A stretch of DNA of 64,000 nucleotides. Source: Blastomussa wellsi (taxonomy: Eukaryota > Cnidaria > Anthozoa > Scleractinia > Plerogyridae). Below the pieces are notes generated by a model. That model was not told where the DNA came from. It saw only the letters and a list, made by a program, of their open reading frames with translations, and ran no database searches. Within the stretch, counting starts at the first letter, position 1, and every line of letters starts with the position of its first letter. The stretch is from the NCBI GenBank assembly GCA_947652115.1, contig OX393570.1, positions 251,006 through 315,005 of the forward strand. The letters are read 5' to 3'. The position numbers and the translations under genes were made by a program. Below are positions 21,401 to 31,900 of the stretch, in pieces.

Positions 21401-22738
21401 TTTTTTTTTCAGGAATACTCGGTGATGTTGTGGTAGATGGCAAAAAACAAACGGGATGGAAAATATATCCAATGGACTTTAAAGAAACTTTTTTTAACGG
21501 GTAAAGAATTTGAGTAAGCAAGTAATTAGGGATGTTGTTGCTATCCATATCATAACGTCTTACTGGTTTTAACTATATGTATTTTAGATTGAGCAGACAA
21601 TCGGAATGGAGGAAACTTAAGGAAGGAGAGTTGCCAACTGTACCATCGCTTTACCGAGGGACATTTGAGTTGACGCATGAACCTAAGGACACATTCCTGC
21701 ACATGAAATCCTGGACCAAAGGCGTGTGCTTCATTAATGGACATAACCTGGGACGGTACTGGGATATAGGGCCACAGGAGACGCTATATCTCCCAGCACC
21801 TTGGTTAAACAAAGGGGAAAATGAGGTGTGTTCTACTCTGCTCAAACTAGAAACATAATTAAACATGAAATACTCGCTAACTAATGAAAATCGCAGCTTT
21901 AATGAACAGGTATAATTATTTCTGAATGTGTGGATGATGGTAAATTTTCAATAATTGATAATGATGAAATGCTCAACATGACACAAGCACGGGGCAAAGG
22001 AAAAAATCAGTCTGAGTCCCCGACAGGATTCAAACCCATGACCTCCCAGATGGAAGGTCTGACTAACTGAGCTAGACAGAACTCTTGGTGAGCAAGTTGA
22101 TATACTAGGTTCATATATTACATGACTCGCTTCTTGCATACTGCTAGGATCAGCAATGTCGAACGTAACGCGAGTGTGATGGATATGGAAGATGGGGAAT
22201 TTTTACCTGGGTGAATAATTATAAAGATGAAATATTCTGTGAAATGTTATGGATCAAGGTTAAACCAGTTTAAACACCATCCCTGAATTAAGTAATTGCT
22301 GTATTTTCTGCACCCCGTCCCCGCACTTCTAAAGTAAAAAGTGTTAGTCATTGGTTACCCCCAGGAAATATCGCAAAAGACACCGACAATCCAGTGGTTT
22401 TACCTAGTATATGATTGGTTAAGAAAGTGGCGCGATTTTTTGTTATCCAGTCTGTAGTAAGTGAAGTAATGCAAAACCACTTTTTGCTTTTGGTAATCAA
22501 TAGTCGCATGAAAGCCGCTCTATCGCCAATTTTGCACCAAAAACTTTTCATGCAAATTGACGACATCACAAGTGGTCCAATAATTTGAACGTCTGAATGC
22601 CGAAGAGCACCAGAAGGTTAAGATCAAGTTTGCTTTGTCTTTCAGCTGCTGGTGTTTGAACTGGAGAAATGTAGAGTTCCTGATGTATCATTTGTCACAG
22701 AACCAAAGATCAAAGGGGAGCCTGTTTTCAGATCTTGA
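14896..22738 (+). CDS. GH35 beta-galactosidase-like protein, GLB1L2/GLB1L3-like (paralog a)
   Basis: Glycoside hydrolase family 35, expected to remove terminal beta-galactose. The model has 18 exons: 14896-15182, 15840-15908, 16371-16466, 16556-16664, 16950-17051, 17561-17651, 18009-18073, 18559-18709, 19162-19242, 19397-19495, 19577-19612, 19818-19870, 20310-20459, 20853-20978, 21075-21156, 21413-21500, 21588-21825, 22646-22738. The sum is 2016 nt, or 671 aa. An N-terminal hydrophobic anchor ([18 protein letters not shown]) suggests a type II membrane or Golgi/secretory protein. The catalytic barrel shows [34 protein letters not shown], the acid/base Glu in QVENEYGSF (about residue 202) and the nucleophile Glu in [12 protein letters not shown] (about 282). 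The C-terminal jelly roll has [17 protein letters not shown]. The start could instead be the internal MM pair about seven codons on. The closest vertebrate member was not resolved. Confidence 0.9.
18271..18478 (+). mobile_element. Short Penelope-like insertion, copy 2, partly inverted
   Basis: A 208-bp insertion in GLB1L-a intron 7, flanked by an 11-bp duplication AGTTAGAAGTG (18260-18270 and 18479-18489). The left part (to about 18335) is in minus orientation and the right part is in plus orientation, so the insertion is a large imperfect palindrome around ATCAACCCAGTTGATAAAAC. The right end is again TTACCCCCTCT. Confidence 0.65.
20535..20725 (+). repeat. Dispersed repeat family C (ACCAATCA-rich), copy in GLB1L-a intron 13
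   Basis: The copy runs from GTGAACCAATTAAGTC through GATTGGTTTTGGTTTTACTT and TGATTGGTTGAAAAAGTGG to AAACCAATCACTGAGTG. The same order occurs at 44975-45140 (+) and, inverted, at about 14130-14290; a diverged piece lies at 22395-22490. It encodes nothing and is likely a MITE or SINE fragment. Confidence 0.65.
21955..22090 (-). repeat. tRNA-derived SINE or tRNA pseudogene fragment
   Basis: Read on the minus strand, 22083 to 22013 shows an acceptor-like stem (GAGT.../...ACTC), an A box (TAGCTCAGTTAG) and a B box (GGGTTTGAATCC). The anticodon arm does not fold into a normal 7-base loop, so this is not called a functional tRNA. A non-tRNA body follows toward 21955. It lies in GLB1L-a intron 17. 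Confidence 0.55.
22395..22490 (+). repeat. Diverged family C repeat piece
   Basis: Shares ATGATTGGTTAAGAAAGTGG and GTAATGCAAAACCA-type blocks with the copies at 20535 and 44975, with many differences elsewhere. Confidence 0.4.
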
Positions 22739-23384
22739 AAGAACAGAGTAGAATTATCTCATTTCTTATAAATCAGTTAGAGGCATGTCATATGAGAAAC
22801 GAGAGCTGAAATGCTTTCCAGTTTCCCATATATTGGCTTACAAATGCAACCTTTTTCGGAGAAAATTACTCTTACTAACAATAACAAACACTTTTTATGA
22901 TCGCATATTAAAGAGTGATTTTATTTTACCCGTGAGGCAATTTTTAACAGTTAGTGCGTAAACTAATGGTCAAACGAAAGCAATGGAGCTAAAAGTGAAG
23001 TAACCTTTTCACGGGTGTTGTGAAATCATTCCTCGAAAAGAATAAATTATTCACGTTCCTATTTTTATGCGATTTTATTATACAGAATATGTAAGGGTTT
23101 GCACTTCTTAAATAATTATTGAGATGTGAAACAAAGAATCTAGGATATATAATAACGTTTGTTATACGATAACGTTCTTTCCGCATCCTCCGAAGAAAAG
23201 GATGTGTGTTCTAGACGTCACTCATTTTGTAGAACAAACAAATTAAATTGCAAGGCTTGTACGAGTTTATCATAAACGTTAGATCGTTCAGTGAGAAATC
23301 CATTTTCGGTAATATCACGCAAGTGAACCATTTGCAACATTTTTAAATTAAAGGTAGTACAAACATTGAAAATAGGAGATTATG

Positions 23385-23526
23385 CCATGGAAAGTGCGCA
23401 TGAACGATTTTTATTCACGAGTTGCTATGCATCGAAAAAACGAACGAGTGAGCGCAGCGAACGAGTGAGTTGTTTTATGCATACTGAGCAACGAGTGAAT
23501 AAAACTCGTTCAAGCACTTTCCATGG
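23385..23526. repeat. Long imperfect palindrome bounded by CCATGG
   Basis: Arms of about 50-58 nt start and end with CCATGG (23385-23390 and 23521-23526). They share CCATGGAAAGTGC and the TTTATTCAC..GTTGCT blocks as reverse complements. The centre contains direct repeats of CGAACGAGTGAG. It is probably a fold-back element. Confidence 0.7.
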
Positions 23527-24340
23527 TGTGATGTTTTTATTTCATAATCATACGTACTGAAATTTTTCCTTACTGAAAGGCGCGCGCTTGTTGCCCTCCA
23601 CTGTGAAGTACTATCGTTCGTGTCTCTGATTGGACGAACGATGTATTTTTAGTCGTTCACTCAGTATGTATGAAATGAAATGATATACATAATTACAATT
23701 AGTAAAATAAATTGTTATGGTGTCTTGACGCTTTAGTCGTTAAATAAGACTTGACTGAGGTTATCTAAGCCCCTTGCCTGCGGAGCTGACCAGCGAATAC
23801 AGCGGGTCGGAGAGCGTATCGAAGCGTACTCGTATGGCGTACAAGAACGCAAAGAATGGCTGCAAATAATCAAGTTCCGCAGCTGAAACTGCTGCAACGT
23901 TAAGCTTTCCTTGGTGACGCGTGTAGATTGCGGATCTGTCCTTTTATTTAAACCACTAGAGTGGTAAAACTGTTGTTAGGAATTTGTTCTCAAAGTAGTT
24001 TGATTCTTGACCACGTGAACTAAAAATGTAAGCGATGATGCAATTTAACGGTATCTCCATCAACATGTAAACATCAGAATTTACATCCCACGGGCATTTC
24101 AGTGACATTTACATGCAGTAATGGGTTGGGGCAGGGGCGCTGTACCACTGAAATCACATGTAGTGATCAAGTCACCCAAATAAACTTTGCTCACTCAAAC
24201 GGGTTTCTATTTGTGACGTTTTATTAGAACACGCTCTCTTAATGTGTTTGTTACATGCGTGAAACTTGACCAGTTAGTGTGTAAATCTTTTTATTATATA
24301 AACAGCAGTGAAATTCCAGGTGAGCTTTCGAGCGAAAACA

Positions 24341-24366
24341 TGATATCTTCACATGTGAAGATATCA
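24341..24366. repeat. 26-bp perfect palindrome in a repeat
   Basis: TGATATCTTCACA and its exact reverse complement are adjacent, giving a palindrome centred on CACATGTG. It lies in the repeat-rich spacer between the two GLB1L genes. Confidence 0.7.
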
Positions 24367-24919
24367 CAGTTGCTATGGTTATACAATAAATCACGCCTTT
24401 CACAGCAAAAGTGAAAAGGTTTGGAAGTTCATTGGTGTTTATATAATAAATAGAATATTACATGGCCGCTTGGAGATACGAAATTTCTCTTCGAGTGTTG
24501 GAAGATATTTCAACCCGGCATTTGATTGTACACAAAATAACTTAGGACAGAGGACAAGTACCAAGTGATCCCGAGCCCGCAGTTTTCGTTTCAATGTTGC
24601 TAAGCAACTAATCGCGCCGTGATGGCGCAGGGTGAAGGCGTCACCTTTCGTACTTCGGAGTACTTTCGAGCCTCGTGCTATTTTTTAAATTATTAGGCAA
24701 TAAAAATCCGTTACTTTACGAGGCTTCAACGAACATTTTACGAAACGGTACTTGTTCCCTGCAGTTGATTATTTATTGTGCAAAAAAAGATGTTAACTGG
24801 GCCACTGGTTTTTCAGTATATTTACTGTTTTGTGTAACCCTCATTAAATAAAGTTGATTATTATTATAACCCTCAACAATAAATTGTTAAACGTCTCCTC
24901 GAAATAAGTTAATTAAATA

Positions 24920-25022
24920 GGTTTCGCCCCGACGAAGGGCTAACGCTCGAAACGTCAGCTCTTGAATCTCTTTACGGTGGCCAATTCACGTTATCAACCT
25001 AGTTGATAAAACAAAATTATGT
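24920..25022 (+). mobile_element. Short Penelope-like insertion, copy 3
   Basis: A 103-bp insertion flanked by ATTAAATA (24912-24919 and 25023-25030). It starts with a hammerhead-like core (CCGACGA, stem II GGGC-TAAC-GCTC, GAAACGTC at 24929-24956) and ends near the ATCAACCTAGTTGATAAAAC block. It lacks the TTACCCCCTCT end seen in other copies. Confidence 0.6.
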
Positions 25023-25932
25023 ATTAAATACAGTGCGACGAATATTTCCGTAAAAATCGCATGGTTTACAATTGAATAAACGGCTTGTAAACACGTTGCA
25101 AATTTAACTCACTGTGTCTACTGAAATGATAAAATCTTGATGTTTAAGGCCAAAGTAAAAAAAAGTATGTAACAAATATTCAGGCCTCAATTGCTGTCGC
25201 AACAAAGATTACAGAAGTCAAGAAAGTGTGTGGCCGGACCATCTGAGAATCAGTTTACAGCCGTCGGTTGTCCTTAAAAATGCTGTATCGGCTTACCATT
25301 ATTTAAAAGTCAGTTTAATTTCATGTTTCTCTTCTCCTCGTGCAATTTTAACTGCTAAGCAAGTAGAAAACTCGAGGCGATAAAAAATAATCGGCTGCAC
25401 TTTCACCAGAATTTGGAACCCATGGTTGAGACGAGTACTGACGAGTTGGGTTTCATGCGCACAATCGTTCCAAACCCTGGCTTCTTGTCATCTAATGAAA
25501 TGTTGAGGCGGTTATTCCAGGATTTATTCTTTATAAATTGGCGATGTTGTAAACGACACTTCTGCTGAAGTCTTGTATAAACTATGAAGCTCAAAAATTA
25601 TCAGCTGAAAACAAGAAAAGAGACCTTATTAAACGTCAACATATTTGGTATGAATGCTCAACGAAAAAGACGTTTTATCACAAAGCAGACAACATTGGCC
25701 TTCATTTTCGACTGGAAACGCGAAACTCTTAGCGCTTGTAAAATCGAACCTTTTAGTCGAAAACAATAGCATCCTACTCTGCATTTCTAAAGCTTCAGTT
25801 CAGAAAATATACTTATTTTGCTGGGTTTTTGTCAAACCTCCGACCAAAGAGCAGTTTCATTGCCGAGTAGATTGACGATAAAGCGCAGAAAAATGTCCCA
25901 TTTCTTAATCGGTGATGCGGTACCGTACTTAC

Positions 25933-28900
25933 TTCATTTTCTCCTTTCTGTAACCATGGTGATGGCACATACAGTGTCTGTTGAGGGCCCTTTATCCAGT
26001 ACCTTCCCAGGTTATGTCCATTAATAAAACACACGCCTTTGTTCCATTTTTCCATGTTCAGAAAAGTGTCCTTAGGCTCTTCGTGGACTTGAAAGGCTCC
26101 CTTGTACAATACTGGACCTCCTTGTATTTTACCTGGCATATCTTTCCATTTTCCTTGTTCTTTGATTCTGCAAAAATTGGTTATATCAAATACTTATATT
26201 AAGTAGATTCGACACTGCCCCATCCCCAGGCACCGGTCGGTCTCAGCAAAACGCGCATTATCAATCCCACAGTTTTCTCAATTTAAAATCAATCCACCAG
26301 CCAAAACCACCTTTGAATTGCATTTGTTAAAATCAAAAAGCCAGTTTCTTCATTGCACCTCCAGGAGGGTGGAAAATATACATACTATCACCAGCACACT
26401 TTATCTCAAGACATTTCAGTGTTCAAAGTAAGAGCACAGTTATAGTTCGCTTATTCCTTTCTTCTCTCTAAAATATCTCTAAGTATTACGATGTTCGACC
26501 ACAAGGCAAGGATGACTGAGAAGCATTACCTTGACATGGTATGCGGCTTAAACTCAAGTGGGTACATTCGCCATTTGTCGTGACTTTGACCATCAATTTT
26601 CACTTCACCGCTGATTCCTGGAAGTTAATAACTGACATAAGTTATTCACAAATGAAGAAAATGTTAATGGCAAAGAAAAGTTTCAGTTGCATGTGGTATC
26701 AAGGAAACCGAACCTTAGTACAAATGATCAACTGTATTTGTCTTGAAACCTTTATCGCCACTTGCAACTTCAATTAGTGTACTTGGTAATGTTACCTTTT
26801 CGTAGTTTTTTCCTTTCCCATGCAATGTTTGTTCGACCCATGTTTTCCACCAAGATCTCCAGAATGTGATTCTTTAACATAGGTAATTTTACATCCAACT
26901 GGGCCAGATTTTCATGCACTTTCACCTGGAGAGGGCTTTTGTACTCCAAACTTGCATCATATGTATGAACCAATACAGAATCTAAAAACATCTGGCAAGG
27001 AACGTTGCAGAACCCGACTTTAACTTTTATTCCACAAATATGAATCAGTAGCTTTCACAATTAACAGTTACAAAATGAGCGATACCTGCGCTCTGTCCAA
27101 AACTTGCTCCATAACAATTTCTTTTGGAACACGAGGTAATTCTGTCTGATAAAGAATGAAGCCATATCCCTGGCCACCGTTATTGTTGATTGGCAGTTGT
27201 TCCATGGGCATCACATGATCGCTGAAGACTGGGGCCTGAATTTAAAAAGGCAGAAGTCAAATTGATCATGTTATGACATAATCCATGGACTTCAATTATC
27301 TGCTAAATATCTTGCTTTATACTTGGCAATCATAAGAAACATTTATTTCTTACAATGTTGCAAAAACTGTTGTGGAGTACTGCCAGGAAAATATGCTTTC
27401 CTTCTATGCTCAAAATGTGGTTGGCGTTTTCTCCGTCTTCACTGTGTTTAGGTCACTTAAAAGACATCACTTTGCATGGTCTTTAACCCACCCGGAAGTG
27501 AAATTTGACAATTAAAGAGCTACGTCACAGTTCGTGCATTTTGAAAAATTTAGCCTAATTTTTTTCAAAATCATCATTTGCAATCCATCTCAATCCTCTC
27601 CATCCTTGACCATCTATGTTCATTTTTCATTTATTATCAATTATTTTTTTTTTCTTCCTTAGTAAACTATTAGTTTTAGGTTTCCTACATTTTAAGGGTA
27701 ATTTGGTTCACTGCAAAAAAATAACTCAAAATATCGTGACGTAGCTCCTTTAAATACATGGCTAAAATTTGGTAAAGAAAACTTAGGACGTCACTTAGAT
27801 CAATATTTACATTAGGATCACATAAAGATTCCATCAAGCAAACACCTGAGAGCTTTAAATCAAAGCTGGATTGTCCACTTACATGATAATGGAGCAGTTG
27901 GGTGAGTGACATATACTGCTGAATTGAAACTTTTCCTGTTGGGAGGCAAAAGAAGAATTCACCAATTTGTACTACGTTTTATACAGCAATTCCTTTAACA
28001 TTTAAGGCTTGGAGAAAAAGCTATGAGGTTACTATCAAGTTCAATGACTAATTGCAGCTGTATTGGAAGTCCACACTCCACAACCTTCAGCCAAGCATTT
28101 ATCCATTCATTCCTTCCAATCAGTCTTTTCACTAATGATATTACAAGTATCCACCTTGAGGAAGGTGCAGGTAGAAGGACGACAATACAGAACATTGCTG
28201 TACAATGAGTTCCACAAAAACAGACCCTGTACATTCTAATCTCAATACATGCATATTGGCCGTCCCTTACCATAATCCATTTTTTGTGAATTTTCTGGTA
28301 ATTTCTTGGGAACTGGTGAGCAAGTCAAGGATGAACACAGCATTTGTATTAAATTTAACAACATTTTAAATTTTACCTGGTAAATTACATTTCATCATAA
28401 CTGAAGCACATTTTAACATTCAGAAATAAAACTATTCTTTGCTGAGGTTTGAGAATGATGAGAGGCATGGTGGTCGAATGGACCCAGGTTCAGCAGATCC
28501 AGGTTTGACTCCTGGCCGGGTCACTGCATTGTGTTCTTGAGCAAGACACTTTAGTCTCACAGTGCCTCTCTTCACCCAGGTGTATAAATGGGTACCAGCA
28601 AATTTTATGCTCAGGGGTAACCCTGCAATACTTTCAGTTCCTTATTGCTACAGAAACCTGGACAAGCTCTGGCCTGATGCACCACTAGGCTTGTATGCTG
28701 ACTTTACCAAATATTTAATGTTAATATAAGATGAACACAGACTTCCTAAAACACGTCCACAATGCTTAACCAAAGCCAATACATCTTGCACATATTTGGT
28801 TTAACAAAAAATGTTGAAAAAAAACAGAATGAGATAACAACTGATTCAGTTGTTTATTAACTTACAAGTGGTTTGTGGAAAATACTGTTTAATGACAGCT

Positions 28901-31900
28901 TTTATGGAGTGATATTTTGTTGTCATATCTCCAGCTTCTGATAAAGGTGAATCATAGTCTAAAACAAGCAAAAAATACACAGTATGAAGTGAACAAATAC
29001 ACTAGCCCATTTCCGAGATGCTTTTTATTCTGGAAATAAGTACATCACTTACAGCATCTTGACCATGATTCCAACATCCAAAAAATTGACATTTGCAACA
29101 TAACTGCTCTATTTTTACTATATTGCACACATACCATATGACGTTGTCACTGGTACAAGGTCATTTGCACCATTCATAAAGCCAAAATTTGTCCCCCCTA
29201 AAAATGAAAAAAATGTGTTAAGTATTAAAAATAAAAGCCTATGTACAACAGAATAATTTTGGCATTAATAATTGAAAAAGTGATGGTTAATGACAGACAT
29301 CAAAATAATTAATAAAAGAACTTCTCTTAATATGTTGTGAACATGAAATAATAGTGTTTTAATTGGAAGGTGTAAACAGTTGTCCGGACATTCTGTTCGA
29401 CCACAGTTGGCATTTCATTGGACATTGGAAAATTGTCTGGCTGTTATTTGCAGCCCTGCATCCACTCCTGCCAGTAAAAGGGTACCAGGCAGTACTCCCT
29501 TATAGTAGTGGAGAGGGACAGAAGCACAGGGGAATGGGAGGGGGGAGGGAGGGGACAGAGGGGTGTAGGAGGCAGAAGAAGATAGAGTGGGAAGGATTCC
29601 TACTTCACAGGCAGCAGATAGCACGAGAAATAGAATGTTATTGAGATCCAGGGTTGGAATACATTCTAAGTGTACACATTGTAAGTACATTGAACTTGCA
29701 TTCAAACAACACACCAGCACAAAGAGATTGAGTTACAGAGCTTAAACAAACCATGAAACATGTAGAGGTTGACAGATGCTCCAAACGTGAGAATTTCCTT
29801 CATGGTATCAGCCACTGCTTTAGCACCCTTGACATGATGTGGTCCACCCCACTGATCAAACCACCCTAACCAGTATTCTGTTACCATAGCAGGTTTATCT
29901 GGCTTCATAGATTGAATTAAAAAATAGAAAACACTTATTATAAACATAGTCAAATTTATATTCATTTGTCATTTGGGCTTAAAATTAAATTACAGTAAAA
30001 GATTCAACATACAGTGTACATTAACTTAGTAGCTTTGTCAACTGTCTATTACCTGTATTTCCTTTAACAGTTCCAGCTTTAGCTTTGCATCTTCTTCAAC
30101 TCCAAAGTTGATTGTTCTTAGCACTAACAAAAGCATTAAAAAAAAGAATAAAAAAATATACTCATTGTGTGACTATGTGAAAACCATGAACATCTGAAAA
30201 ATTTCAGGAATGTTGATTCTGTGTATGTAGTGACCAATCACAATTAAGTTCAGGGCTTGTGTGCAAACCTCAAAACCACAAAAAAATTAATATGATTGCT
30301 GTTTTGCGGTTTAGTTTTCTCATCAATTGGCTTTTTCCTTGTAACACAACAACATTCCATAAAATATTTCTGGTGTTCATGGTTTTTCATAGTTTCCCAG
30401 TAACTACAACATTTTGGTATCAAATGACTGTGCATTTTTTAAAAAGTACACCATCAGCATCTGTACATTACATTCTATTTAAAATTGACATACCATTTTG
30501 CAATGAAAGATGGTCTTTATCCAGTCCCAAATAATTATCTGACGTAAAAAGCAATTCTGTTATACCTTCTTCAATCATTAACTGTAATTAAAAAAAGCAG
30601 CAGTGAGAGTTTGACCCAAAGCCTAAGTGGCGCTAATCTCCGGTTTCCATAGCATGAAGCGACTAGGAGTATTTCTACTCCCCCCTGGATGGGATGCTAG
30701 TCCATCGCAGGGTTACCCCCCAGCAGTAAATTCGCTGGTACCCATTTATACACCTGGGTGGAGAGAGGCACTGTGAGAGTAAAGTGTTTTGCCCAAGAAC
30801 ACAACACAATGTCCCCGGCCAGGGCTCGAACCCGGACCGCTCGATCCGGAGACAAGCGCACTAACCATTAGGCCACCGTGCCTCAAACTTGAACCAAAGT
30901 ATGAAACACCAAACCACTACTTTATTACCATGTATAAAAAACTTTCAGTGCAAATCAGACTCTGATTTTTTGTCGTCACATTTCTATAGGCCCCTTACAG
31001 GAGAGCAGGTTTGAAGTTTAATATAAAAAGTCGCAAATATTATGAAGTTGAAAATACTAAAATTGCAGTCAGGGGTGGACATCAGAAGATAAAATTTGTG
31101 CTTGACAGTGACTCTTGTTAACGCTGGAACAACGTTAATAAAAACTTTAAAGACGTTTCGACCAAACAACTTCGGCCTTCATCAGGTTTTTCAAAAAGCC
31201 AACTGAGTAACGGCTTTCTAACAGTTCACAAAGCTGCGTGTGCTACCCAGCAAAGCATAATGAACGGCCGCTGTGTGTGTTTACGCGAGGGATTTGTAAA
31301 CATCCGGGATGTCAATATGTCCGTTTCCCGCGTTGCTGTCTCTCTTGTTTCCAAGGCTCTGTTATGAAGTTGCACAACTTGGTAATATTCAGCTCTACAT
31401 CTTCTGGAATCTGTCAGACTCTAAAATCCATTTCACAGATCAATCTAGCTCCTTCAAAAGTTGGACAACACATGTCTTTCAAAGTTATAAATTGGAGGAT
31501 CAGCACAGCTAGTAATGGGACACCAAATCTGCACTACATATCTGAGTGCTGCCAGAATTTTTTTCATATTGAAACATGTTTACAACTAAACATGCTGTGC
31601 CTACTTAACTATGTTGTGCAGATTCAAAATTTACTTACAGTTTACCGTTAGGTAGTAGTACCAACCGTTTTGAGATGTTGTAGATATGTGACATCTGCAG
31701 CAGGATAGCTTCCGTACTCATTTTCTATCTGAAATGCTATGATTGGACCACCCTTGGAATGCTAAAAACAGGTGAACAAAATAGCAAAATAATGCCAGAT
31801 TTGTACTGCTTTGAGCTTTTGAAACTTTCCATGACCTTTTCCATGACTTCTCTAAGTTTTCCATGATGTAAATTTGACCATTTTCTTTTAAGTTTCATTT

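Larger units (their letters stand above)
22739..25932. other. Convergent intergenic region between the two GLB1L paralogs
   Basis: About 3.2 kb between the GLB1L-a stop and the last identified GLB1L-b exon. It is filled with repeats: a palindrome (23385-23526), a 26-bp palindrome (24341-24366) and a Penelope-like insertion (24920-25022). The missing GLB1L-b terminal exon should be here but I did not find a VFELE-type segment. A 57-codon minus-strand ORF that begins after an AG at about 25532 and ends near 25403 has no recognised homology. Confidence 0.55.

Noticed and set aside
22013..22083. Possible functional tRNA gene on the minus strand
   Set aside because: A and B boxes and acceptor pairing are present, but the anticodon arm is defective and a SINE body follows.
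24610..24672. tRNA-like GATGGCGCAGGGTGAAGGCG with TTTCGAGCC
   Set aside because: Only weak A- and B-box resemblance, no cloverleaf, no recognisable SINE body.
25403..25594. Minus-strand ORF as the last exon of GLB1L-b
   Set aside because: Phase fits, but the protein lacks the VFELE motif of GH35 C-termini, so it is kept only as a question.
31238..31651. 137-codon plus-strand ORF in GLB1L-b intron 5
   Set aside because: Antisense to the gene, next to repeat sequence, no recognised motif; chance open frame.
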